In this document: in pieces, positions 1 to 5,459 of the stretch
Layout of the letters: the number at the start of each line of letters is the position of its first letter
How positions within the stretch are numbered: position 1 is the stretch's first letter
Origin: Selenomonas sp.
Lineage (GTDB): Bacteria > Bacillota > Negativicutes > Selenomonadales > Selenomonadaceae
DNA: 6,394 bases
Direction: 5' to 3'
Assembly: GCF_022771645.1 (NCBI RefSeq)
Contig: NZ_JALFCU010000065.1
Coordinates: 1-6,394 of the forward strand
Position numbers and translations under genes: made by a program
Notes under the pieces: generated by a model
The model's input: only the letters and a program-made list of their open reading frames with translations
Told to the model about the DNA's origin: nothing
Database searches by the model: none

Positions 1-29
1 TTGGCGTTCAGAGCTTTCATGATGTCCAT
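1..29 (-). CDS. 5' end of a minus-strand gene (partial, product unknown)
   Basis: Read on the minus strand, a GGAGG (complement of 36-40) lies 6 nt before an ATG (complement of 27-29). The ATG opens a frame reading M-D-I-M-K-A-L-N-A before the window ends. A good ribosome-binding site and a matching promoter (74-102) make a real start likely. Nine codons are too few to name a product, and I do not recognise the protein. It is divergently oriented to the regulator gene at 317. Confidence 0.6.
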
Positions 30-55
30 GACAAACCTCCATTGCAAATACTAAA

Positions 56-75
56 ATTATCAATATGTGTATCAT
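56..75 (-). promoter_or_regulatory. possible Fur/PerR-like operator (weak)
   Basis: Minus-strand reading of this stretch gives TGATAC-ACATAT-TGATAA, hexamers resembling the GATAAT units of Fur-type boxes. It overlaps the end of the -10 box and the expected transcription start of the minus-strand gene, where a repressor would act. The match is loose, has poor dyad symmetry and lies in AT-rich DNA, so it may be chance. Confidence 0.2.
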
Positions 76-102
76 TTTAGCAAATATAAAGACTTTTAAC
101 AA
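74..102 (-). promoter_or_regulatory. sigma-A-type promoter of the minus-strand gene
   Basis: On the minus strand, TTGTTA (complement of 97-102, 4/6 to TTGACA) is followed by a 17-bp spacer and TAAAAT (complement of 74-79, 5/6 to TATAAT). It lies in AT-rich DNA about 45 bp upstream of the minus-strand ATG, so a leader of roughly 35-40 nt is expected. Confidence 0.55.
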
Positions 103-154
103 TTATATCGAAATAAAAAGATGATACATGCAATAAATTCGTGTAGTGCCAGAT

Positions 155-190
155 TCCCAGAAACGACCCAGAACGCAGCGCTTTTTGGGA
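155..190. other. imperfect hairpin between the two divergent genes
   Basis: TCCCAGAAA (155-163) can pair with TTTTTGGGA (182-190) over 9 bp, including one G-T wobble, around an 18-nt loop. It lies between the minus-strand gene and the regulator promoter. No T-tract follows on either strand that would make it a clear terminator. Its function is unknown and it may be incidental. Confidence 0.25.
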
Positions 191-253
191 CTTATCCGAA
201 GAAAAAGTTTTACTTTGTGTTTCATAAATTCCTTGTCAGATACTCTTTTCCCA

Positions 254-282
254 TAGACAGAGCCCTTTTTTCTTCGTATAAT
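254..282 (+). promoter_or_regulatory. sigma-A promoter of the HTH regulator
   Basis: TAGACA (254-259, 5/6 to TTGACA), a 17-bp spacer and a perfect TATAAT (277-282). Transcription should start near 289-290, leaving a leader of about 27 nt that contains the ribosome-binding site GAGGAG (303-308). Confidence 0.75.
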
Positions 283-316
283 GTGCATAGTATCGAATGA
301 AAGAGGAGTATACATC

Positions 317-550
317 ATGGAAGAAAAAGGCGTGCTACGTTGTCACCTCTCCGAAATCATGGGACAGAGGAAGCTCAAGATCGTCGATGTCATGAACGCA
401 TCCGGTGTCGGTCGTTTCCAAGTCTCGCGTCTCTACCGGGAAGAGCACATGGATGCGATCACGCTCGGGACGTGCATCAAAATCGCGAATGGATTGCAGA
501 TTTCCTTGCACGAGCTCCTGAGCTACGAACCAAAAGAACAAGAAGATTGA
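317..550 (+). CDS. Small Cro/C1-type helix-turn-helix transcriptional regulator
   Basis: This is a 77-aa protein built almost entirely of one Cro/C1-family (HTH_26, YozG-like) DNA-binding domain at about residues 8-70. It opens with the segment around residues 9-20 (CHLSEIMGQRKL), as in this family. The helix-turn-helix itself is about residues 22-43, with the recognition helix near G32-R33-F34-Q35-V36-S37-R38. The family's C-terminal part follows (CIKIANGL, then SLHELL). I chose the ATG at 317 because GAGGAG lies 8 nt upstream; an in-frame ATG at 281 overlaps the -10 box and cannot be on the transcript. The gene has its own promoter and terminator, so it is monocistronic. Proteins of this size usually bind DNA as dimers and act as local repressors. 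Its target is not visible; the palindrome before the downstream operon is one candidate, but no evidence links them. The domain call is firm and the role is open. Confidence 0.9.
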   Translation: MEEKGVLRCHLSEIMGQRKLKIVDVMNASGVGRFQVSRLYREEHMDAITLGTCIKIANGLQISLHELLSYEPKEQED

Positions 551-572
551 AAAGGCAAGCAAGCAAAGCATG

Positions 573-598
573 AGAGCTGGGGAACCGGCTCTTTTTTT
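573..598 (+). terminator. Rho-independent terminator of the HTH gene
   Basis: AGAGCTGG (573-580) pairs with CCGGCTCT (585-592), with one T-G wobble, around a GGAA tetraloop. A seven-T run (592-598) follows. It starts 23 nt after the regulator's stop codon and separates that gene from everything downstream. Confidence 0.88.
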
Positions 599-650
599 GT
601 GCGCGCATTTCGCGGCATCGATCTTTTTGGTGCTGCACGGAACTTTCTTC

Positions 651-679
651 TTGACAGCGTGCCTTGGCCGTGGTATTTT
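651..679 (+). promoter_or_regulatory. possible orphan promoter in the intergenic region
   Basis: A perfect TTGACA (651-656), a 17-bp spacer and TATTTT (674-679, 4/6 to TATAAT). Downstream, AGGAG (696-700) sits 5 nt before an ATG (706) that opens only an 8-codon frame (MLFCAREP, stop at 730-732). It could make a non-coding transcript through the 21-bp repeat array, or it could be chance. Confidence 0.3.
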
Positions 680-756
680 TGCCTCTTTTGCAAACAGGAG
701 TTTTTATGCTTTTCTGTGCCCGCGAGCCTTAGAGCCATGCGGCTTCCCGCGACGAA

Positions 757-861
757 ATCCCACATTTCGGCCATTTCATCCCACATTTTGGCTTCGAAAC
801 CGCACATTTTGGACACGAACTATCACAATTTGGCTTCGAAATCCCACAAATTGGCTTCGTA
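757..861. repeat. Five-unit degenerate 21-bp tandem repeat array
   Basis: Five consecutive 21-bp units start at 757, 778, 799, 820 and 841 with no insertions or deletions between them. The core is ATCCCACATTTTGGCTTC, ending in GAA or a variant. Units 2 and 5 are closest to the consensus and units 1, 3 and 4 carry substitutions. Because 21 is a multiple of 3, every frame yields a heptapeptide repeat: S-H-I-L-A-S-K-like on the plus strand, E-A-K-M-W-D-F-like or R-S-Q-N-V-G-F-like on the minus strand. I see no well-supported start codon and RBS for any of these frames, so I treat the array as non-coding. A 21-bp period is two helical turns, so bound proteins would lie on one face of the DNA. Confidence 0.85.
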
Positions 862-904
862 AAATCGAAATGTGTATACTAAAAATGTTTACATTGAAAA
901 ATGC

Positions 905-925
905 AGCGTGTCCAAATTGTGGGAT
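905..925 (-). repeat. Inverted sixth unit of the 21-bp repeat
   Basis: Read on the minus strand, this segment begins ATCCCACAATTTGGACACG. It combines the start of units 2 and 5, the CACAATTTGG of unit 4 and the GGACACG of unit 3. It is a full-length unit inverted relative to the array, 43 bp after the array ends. Array and inverted unit can pair as a stem with a loop of roughly 45-65 nt. It ends just before the 230-bp GC-rich repeat. Confidence 0.8.
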
Positions 926-927
926 TT

Positions 928-1157
928 GGGCGATCCGCCGGAGGCGGCCGGGCTGTCGTGAACGGAGCCGCCTGCGGCGTCTCCGCCCTTGCGGGCTTCC
1001 ATCCCTATCGCTGGAGTGTCTGGGGGCTTTGCCCCCATCGCCCCCAGCAAGGGGGACGAGCCCCCTTGCAACCCCGGGAAAGCGGAAGATTGAACCGACC
1101 GCCATCCCACCCCTCCACCAAGGGGCTGCGCCCCTTAGACCCCGCAAAGCGGAAGGA
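928..1157. repeat. 230-bp GC-rich intergenic repeat, copy A
   Basis: This segment is nearly identical to 5517-5746 in the same orientation. The first ~84 bases are identical, then a one-base length difference occurs near 1012, with scattered substitutions after about 1070. It contains short stems with 3-5-nt loops: GGGGGC/GCCCCC (1022-1027 with 1031-1036, loop TTT), AAGGGGG/CCCCCTT (1049-1055 with 1061-1067) and AAGGGGC/GCCCCTT (1120-1126 with 1130-1136, loop TGC). Further fragments lie near 5966-6000 and 6258-6367. This is a dispersed extragenic repeat family, similar in architecture to REP/BIME elements. Open frames through it (for example from an ATG at 901) are by-products of its GC content. 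I see no transposase. Confidence 0.9.
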
Positions 1158-1164
1158 CAAACGG

Positions 1165-1256
1165 ATTTTCTTAGAAGGAAAATCCACATCATGATTATCT
1201 ATATTTCACAAATATAGAGTTTATAAAATATTTTTCTGTAAAATAAAGAATTTATG
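1165..1256. promoter_or_regulatory. AT-rich upstream region with palindromes (possible operator)
   Basis: Between the GC-rich repeat and the operon promoter the DNA becomes strongly AT-rich. It contains a perfect inverted repeat CTATATTT-CAC-AAATATAG (1199-1217), an imperfect one TATTTTT-CTG-TAAAATA (1229-1245), and an upstream GATTTTC/GAAAATC pair just after 1164. The 8-3-8 palindrome ends 39 bp before the -35 box, a position that suits an activator or upstream repressor site. The AT-rich tract near 1220-1256 could also act as an UP element. No regulator is identified. Confidence 0.4.
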
Positions 1257-1285
1257 TTGACAATAACGCGGAAATATATTACAAT
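1257..1285 (+). promoter_or_regulatory. Strong sigma-A promoter of the three-gene operon
   Basis: A perfect TTGACA (1257-1262), an optimal 17-bp spacer and TACAAT (1280-1285, 5/6 to TATAAT), in AT-rich DNA. Transcription should start around 1291-1293, about 24 nt before the first ATG. This is the strongest promoter-like sequence in the window. No internal promoter was evident between the three genes. Confidence 0.85.
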
Positions 1286-1303
1286 ACAACCATCAAGAGA
1301 AAC

Positions 1304-1313
1304 GGAGGTGATC
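1304..1313 (+). promoter_or_regulatory. Near-perfect Shine-Dalgarno of the first operon gene
   Basis: GGAGGTGATC matches the full anti-Shine-Dalgarno complement of 16S rRNA. The GGAGG core ends 7 nt before the ATG at 1316. This fixes that start and predicts very efficient initiation on the small first gene. Confidence 0.85.
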
Positions 1314-1315
1314 AC

Positions 1316-1555
1316 ATGGGAGCAGATGAAAGCCGGCATGAGCGCTTCCAGCGAGTAGCGGAAGCGCGGACGAACAAGATCATCGATATGCTGCGGCTCT
1401 TGGGAAATTGCTCGAACCGTACGAATTACGAGTACAGCGAGGATGAAGTGCAGCAAATCTTCGAGGCTTTGGAGCAGGAGATGGAAGAAGCCCGATCGAG
1501 ATTCGTCTTTTCCGGGGAGAACGGGCCGCGTTTTTCCTTGCGTTCGCGCCGCTGA
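1316..1555 (+). CDS. Small helical protein, first gene of the operon (unknown function)
   Basis: This is a 79-aa protein expressed from a consensus promoter and a near-perfect ribosome-binding site, so it is very likely real. It appears mostly helical: an amphipathic N-terminal helix (about 6-31), a short turn containing N31-C32-S33-N34-R35 and Y38-E39-Y40, then a charged helix (about 42-64, EDEVQQIFEALEQEMEEA) and a basic tail (SLRSRR). I recall short Firmicute proteins with the same pattern (a T-N-K-I-I-D segment, then G-N-C-S-N-R, then Y-E-Y-S/T-E-D-E-V) annotated only as hypothetical. That is memory, not a search. No transmembrane segment, signal peptide or catalytic motif is visible. It is 24 bp upstream of the helicase gene in the same transcript, so a role as helicase partner, adaptor or regulator is plausible but unproven. 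Confidence 0.85.
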   Translation: MGADESRHERFQRVAEARTNKIIDMLRLLGNCSNRTNYEYSEDEVQQIFEALEQEMEEARSRFVFSGENGPRFSLRSRR

Positions 1556-1579
1556 TGCGCGGGAAGTGGGAGGCACATC

Positions 1580-4228
1580 ATGGGATATGCAGGAAAATGG
1601 GAAGTCGTGATCGACACCAAGGCATCGCAGGCGGATGGGAGAAAGCCGCTGATGCCGTACCAGCAGGAGGCCATCGACCGTTTGAAAGCATTCTTCGACC
1701 TGACGGGAAAGGCCGAAGGAGCACAGAGCGGGATGCTCGTCATGCCGACGGGAAGCGGCAAGACGTTCACGACGGTCACATGGCTCTTGTCGCAGGGTGT
1801 GGCGCAGGGGTATCGCGTCATCTGGCTCGTGCATCGGCAGGAGCTCGTCGAGCAGACGTTCCGCGAGTTCTGCAAGCTCGCACCGACGCTCGCAGACTAC
1901 GGCGTTCCGCGCGTCAAGCTGCTGCCGGTCTCCGGCAAGCATGCGACGATGTCGATGGCGGTCGGGAATGACATCACGGTCGCTTCCATCTTGTCCGTGG
2001 CATCGAAGAACGGCATGCGCCATATCCGCCGGATGCTTGGGAATCCGGGCAAGGAAAAGCTCGTCGTTGTCATCGACGAGGCGCATCATGCGGCCATGCC
2101 GAGTTATCAAAAGGTTCTGAAACGGATGCAGCGCATCAATCCGCATCTCGTCTTGCTCGGCCTCACGGCGACGCCGCGAAGGATGCAGAACAACAACCGC
2201 CTGCTGCGGATGTTCCATCTGGCAAAGGGCGAGGCAGGGTATCGCGGGCCGGTGTACCAGATCAGCCTCGAAGAGCTCATCAAAGACGGGTTCCTCTCCG
2301 TGCCGAAATATCAGCGCATCGCCACGGGCATCCATGGCGATACGGAATACGAGCTGACGAAAACGGATGTAGCGTTCTACGAGCAGTTCCAGAAGCTGCC
2401 GGAAAGTGTCTTCGATGCCATCGCTTCGAACGCCGCACGCAACCAGCTCATTGTCAAAGAATATCTCGATCATCGCGCGGAATACGGCAAAACCCTCGTC
2501 TTTGCCATCAACAAGAAGCATGCGGAGCAGCTCGCGAAAGAGTTTTCTCTGGCGGGCGTTCCAGCCGAGTACGTCGTCTCCGGCGAGAAAAAGAATCGTG
2601 AGACAATCGAACGCTTCCGTCAGGGCGAGTTCCCTGTCCTCGTGAACATCCAGATCATGACGGAGGGCGTCGATGTGCCGGACGTGCATACCGTGTTCCT
2701 GACGCGCGAGACGAACAGCGACGTGCTGTTCATGCAAATGGTCGGGCGCGGCCTGCGCGGCGTGCAGGCCGGCGGCACGAAGGACTGTCACATCGTCGAT
2801 TTCCATGACCAATGGGAAAAATTGCAGTTCTGGTTTCATCAGGAAAAGCTCAGCCTGTTCACTCTGGAAGAAGAGGGCGAAGACGGCGGCGATACGGTGG
2901 AAGCCGAGGCGAAAACGCGGCGCTTGCCGCGGTTGCTGCCAAAGACGATGGAAGCGTCCTATCTCGATATTTCGCAGGTCATTCGCGGGACGCTGCGGAT
3001 CGAAAAGCGCAGCACAATCTGGCCGGTCGGCTGGTACAATCTGAGCCGCGTAGAAGACGTGTTCAGCTACATCGTCGTGTTGAGTGATCGTGAAGAAGCC
3101 TTTGCGGACTGCATGGAACTCTTGGAGGACAAGCTCAAAGAGGAACACATGGAGCTCCCCGCCATCCAGAAAATTTGCAAAAAGATGCTGACCGGCGCGG
3201 CAGGGAAAAACGACATCGATCATCTGGCCGCGTACGTTTCAGAGCATCAAGCCACTCCACCGTATTTTGACCTGGCTGAAGAAGATGCGGCGAGCCCGCA
3301 GAGCATCGTGGAGCACCTGTTCGAGCAATACGAGAACGTCACGGACAAGCTCACAGACGAACAAGTCTATTGGTTGCATGCGCAGTATGAAAGCTCCGAG
3401 CGCATGAAAGCCATTTACGGAACGTTCGTAGCGTTCCGGCGCTCGGTCGAAAACCTCCTTGCACGTCAGCAGCACGCGCATCTGATGGATATTGAAGACC
3501 GCAGGGAATATCATGTCGAGCCTGATGCTTACGACCTCGAAGAACTTTTGGGAAACGTCTATGACCGTTTCCCGCAGCTCAGCAAGGCGAAAATTCTCGA
3601 TGTGCGCTGGAGCCGCCACGTCGTCAAGAGCTGGTTCGGCCGTTGCACGGCGCTCGCCGGCGACCGCTTCCTCATCGAGATCAACCGCCTGCTGTCTTCG
3701 CACGAAGTCCCGCAGGAGGCAATCGAGTACCTACTGTACCACGAGCTCTTGCACGCGAACGGCAAATGGGCGCACACGCCGGAGTTCCGTGATGCCGAGT
3801 GGCGCTTCCCAGATTCCGCGCGGTGGGACAGCTTCCTCGATCGGATGAACGAAACCTTCAAGCTCGACTACAAGGCACTGCGCAAAGAGGCGGAGGAACG
3901 GAAAGACGGACGCTTCCATTTCATGAAGAAAGCGAAGGGCGAAACGTACGCGTCCACCGTCATCGCCGAAGAAGAAACAGCGTGGAAAGAGAAGCAGAAG
4001 AGCGGTGGGGATGCTGCGCAGACGGGCATCAAGAAGCCTGCACCCACGAAATTCTCCTTTGCAACCGGCTTTCTCACGCGCGGCTACAACCCGCATTTCC
4101 AGCCGGACGCGCCCGGTGTCAAAGCCGGAACGAAATACTGCTGCTACTGCGGCAAGCCGATGCCGAGCGTTTCAACCATCTGCCCGCATTGTGATCGTGA
4201 AGTACCTGTTAGGAGGAACGCAAAATGA
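1580..4228 (+). CDS. SF2 DEAH helicase fused to a SprT-like metalloprotease domain and a zinc ribbon
   Basis: This is an 882-aa protein with a full SF2 helicase core of the SSL2/RadD type: PYQQEAI (26-32), Walker A PTGSGKT (56-62), motif Ia near WLVHRQELV (82-90), DEAH (166-169), motif III LTATP (195-199), motif IV KTLVFA (304-309), motif V TEGVDVPD (361-368) and motif VI MVGRGLR (387-393). A linker of about 200 residues follows. About residues 645-765 look like a SprT/Spartan metalloprotease: H721-E722-L723-L724-H725 is the HExxH site and H732 in HTPEF fits the third zinc ligand. The tail carries C854-x2-C857 and C868-x2-C871, a zinc ribbon. All key residues are present, so both enzymes should be active: ATP-driven translocation on nucleic acid and cleavage of DNA-bound protein. 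GGGAGG (1568-1573) lies 6 nt before the ATG. The gene ends in a 4-bp ATGA overlap with the next gene. Function (crosslink repair or anti-phage defence) is inferred. Confidence 0.96.
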   Translation: MGYAGKWEVVIDTKASQADGRKPLMPYQQEAIDRLKAFFDLTGKAEGAQSGMLVMPTGSGKTFTTVTWLLSQGVAQGYRVIWLVHRQELVEQTFREFCKLAPTLADYGVPRVKLLPVSGKHATMSMAVGNDITVASILSVASKNGMRHIRRMLGNPGKEKLVVVIDEAHHAAMPSYQKVLKRMQRINPHLVLLGLTATPRRMQNNNRLLRMFHLAKGEAGYRGPVYQISLEELIKDGFLSVPKYQRIATGIHGDTEYELTKTDVAFYEQFQKLPESVFDAIASNAARNQLIVKEYLDHRAEYGKTLVFAINKKHAEQLAKEFSLAGVPAEYVVSGEKKNRETIERFRQGEFPVLVNIQIMTEGVDVPDVHTVFLTRETNSDVLFMQMVGRGLRGVQAGGTKDCHIVDFHDQWEKLQFWFHQEKLSLFTLEEEGEDGGDTVEAEAKTRRLPRLLPKTMEASYLDISQVIRGTLRIEKRSTIWPVGWYNLSRVEDVFSYIVVLSDREEAFADCMELLEDKLKEEHMELPAIQKICKKMLTGAAGKNDIDHLAAYVSEHQATPPYFDLAEEDAASPQSIVEHLFEQYENVTDKLTDEQVYWLHAQYESSERMKAIYGTFVAFRRSVENLLARQQHAHLMDIEDRREYHVEPDAYDLEELLGNVYDRFPQLSKAKILDVRWSRHVVKSWFGRCTALAGDRFLIEINRLLSSHEVPQEAIEYLLYHELLHANGKWAHTPEFRDAEWRFPDSARWDSFLDRMNETFKLDYKALRKEAEERKDGRFHFMKKAKGETYASTVIAEEETAWKEKQKSGGDAAQTGIKKPAPTKFSFATGFLTRGYNPHFQPDAPGVKAGTKYCCYCGKPMPSVSTICPHCDREVPVRRNAK
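4211..4216 (+). promoter_or_regulatory. Shine-Dalgarno of gene 3 inside the helicase gene
   Basis: AGGAGG sits within the last codons of the helicase gene, 8 nt before the ATG at 4225. It fixes the start of gene 3. With the ATGA stop/start overlap (4225-4228) it indicates translational coupling, so the two proteins are probably made in similar amounts. Confidence 0.85.
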
Positions 4229-5373
4229 GAATCCTGTTTGTCAATCAGACGTATATGGAGTGGTATCGCGGCGCGAACAATTTCGACCACCCGTCCAATG
4301 GCGGCGCATGGGTCAAGGAACACGGAGACGATTCCGCAGATACGTACAACTTCTGCCCGTTCGGGACGGAGGACGGCGTGCTTCCGCTCCAGCTGAACGA
4401 CGGCACGCAACTGAAATTGGAAGGTGTGCTCTGCCTGGCCTACGTTTCGACGACGCGGACGAAAGACGGTTCGCCGAAACTGCTGCATCTGGAAAAGATT
4501 CGCGATTGCCGAGGCTGCACGAAAGACGATTACGTCGATGACGTGCTCGTGGTCTTCTGCGCGAAACGCCCCGGGGATGCTTGGCCGACCGTCGTCGGAT
4601 GGTATCGCAATGCCTACGTCTTCCGCTATCATCTGGATCTGAAGGGAATCGAAGGCGATCCGATGTATGGCAATATCATCGCGAAAGCGAAGGATGTCGT
4701 GCTCCTGCCGATGGAAGAGCGCAAATGGCGCGTGTATCGTGCTCCCAAAGATGGTTTCGGGTTCGGTCAGAGCAATTACTGGTTCGCGAACGAGGAACAG
4801 AGCCCGAAGGTCAAGGGGTACGTCGAGGACATCGTGCACAAGATTGAGACGTACGAGGGCGAGAATCTGATGGACTACCGTCTCTGCCCGAACTGCGGCA
4901 GCATCGTGCCGATGCAGATGAAATACTGCGATCAGTGCGGTCACAAGATGTTCCTGAACGCCAATGCGTTTCCCGTCGATTTGGGTGAGGCCGGCGCAGA
5001 TGCCCTTCGGGATGTTGCTCGTGCCATCTCGGGGAAAGGCATCGTCGGCATCAGCGAGGAAGAGTTCGAGGACTTGCTGAAAGGTGTGAAATACACCGCT
5101 GTCTCGGTCGGATTCGGAGCGGGTGCGGAGGCAGCGCCGGAAGCGGCAGAAGCCGCGATGCAGTCCATTGTTTCGAGAATTTCGGACAAGTCGAAAGGCA
5201 TCCTGCTCATCGTGAGTGGTTCGGAACAGCATCTCGACATGGTGGAAATCAAAAAGGCGCAAGATGCTGTTCAGGGAATCGCTGGGGAATCCGCTCAGAT
5301 CATTCTCTGCGCGAATTACGATAACTCCTTGGAAGGTGATAACACTCGCGTTACCTTGGTGGCGTGCGAATAA
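4225..5373 (+). CDS. Zinc-ribbon protein with a C-terminal FtsZ_C-like domain
   Basis: This is a 382-aa protein in three parts. Residues 1-215 form a module I cannot name with certainty. It begins with short hydrophobic segment ILFVNQTYMEWYRG (3-16) and contains DDVLVVFCA (105-113), VVGWYRNA (123-130) and GFGFGQSNYW (177-186). I recall the same pattern at the N-terminus of some HNH/restriction-type proteins, and the strand order suggests a PUA/EVE-like nucleic-acid reader, but this is tentative. Residues 221-238 are a zinc ribbon (C221-x2-C224, C235-x2-C238). Residues 256-382 follow the FtsZ C-terminal domain from the linking helix to the last strand: an LRDVARAI helix, KGIVGI in place of PGLINLD, AVSVGFG for ALMGIGV, EAAEAAM for EAAKKAI, KGILLIVSG for GVLMNITGG, and TRVTLVACE for IVVTVIATG. 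The FtsZ GTPase domain (GGGTGTG) is absent, and the T7-loop Asn and Asp residues are replaced. No transmembrane segment is seen. A division-inhibiting or filament-capping role is an inference. Confidence 0.93.
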   Translation: MRILFVNQTYMEWYRGANNFDHPSNGGAWVKEHGDDSADTYNFCPFGTEDGVLPLQLNDGTQLKLEGVLCLAYVSTTRTKDGSPKLLHLEKIRDCRGCTKDDYVDDVLVVFCAKRPGDAWPTVVGWYRNAYVFRYHLDLKGIEGDPMYGNIIAKAKDVVLLPMEERKWRVYRAPKDGFGFGQSNYWFANEEQSPKVKGYVEDIVHKIETYEGENLMDYRLCPNCGSIVPMQMKYCDQCGHKMFLNANAFPVDLGEAGADALRDVARAISGKGIVGISEEEFEDLLKGVKYTAVSVGFGAGAEAAPEAAEAAMQSIVSRISDKSKGILLIVSGSEQHLDMVEIKKAQDAVQGIAGESAQIILCANYDNSLEGDNTRVTLVACE

Positions 5374-5430
5374 CGGTTCATCAAAAATTTTTGTCAACAC
5401 TCGGTTCATCAAATTTTCTTTTTCAACACT
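5374..5430. repeat. Two-unit imperfect tandem repeat after the operon's last stop
   Basis: Two adjacent units (5374-5401 and 5402-5430) both begin CGGTTCATCAAA and end TCAACACT, with a variable T-rich middle, giving 28 and 29 nt. They start directly after the TAA stop. The word AACACTCG also occurs inside the coding end (5341-5348), so the duplication may have arisen from the gene's 3' end. Function unknown. Confidence 0.75.
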
Positions 5431-5459
5431 CATTCCTTTCTTCACATACACTCTCTTGT

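Noticed and set aside
281..550. Upstream ATG (281) as the start of the regulator
   Set aside because: The ATG overlaps the -10 box (277-282) and so precedes the expected transcription start; the ATG at 317 has a proper GAGGAG site.
523..816. Minus-strand frame beginning M-S-K-M-C-G with MWD-like heptads
   Set aside because: It starts within the repeat array without a Shine-Dalgarno site and overlaps the end of the regulator gene; best read as a shadow of the 21-bp units.
757..861. CRISPR array
   Set aside because: The units are directly adjacent 21-bp copies with no unique spacers, and no cas genes are present.
875..880. TATACT as the -10 of a promoter toward repeat copy A
   Set aside because: The best -35 candidate (TTGGCT at 851-856) matches poorly and no gene follows.
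901..1194. 97-codon frame over repeat copy A, with a sister frame over copy B (5364-5687)
   Set aside because: The shared peptide reflects DNA repeat identity. The frames differ outside and partly within the repeats (frame shift after the one-base indel), and neither has a ribosome-binding site.
570..1217. 215-codon plus-strand frame with a heptad-like middle
   Set aside because: It begins inside the regulator's terminator region and runs through the 21-bp array and the GC-rich repeat. The periodic residues come from the 21-bp DNA period, which keeps all frames open.
1199..3223. 674-codon open frame on the minus strand opposite the helicase gene
   Set aside because: It lies entirely antisense to the first gene and most of the helicase gene, has no ribosome-binding site or recognisable domain, and is explained by the GC-rich codon use of the plus-strand genes.
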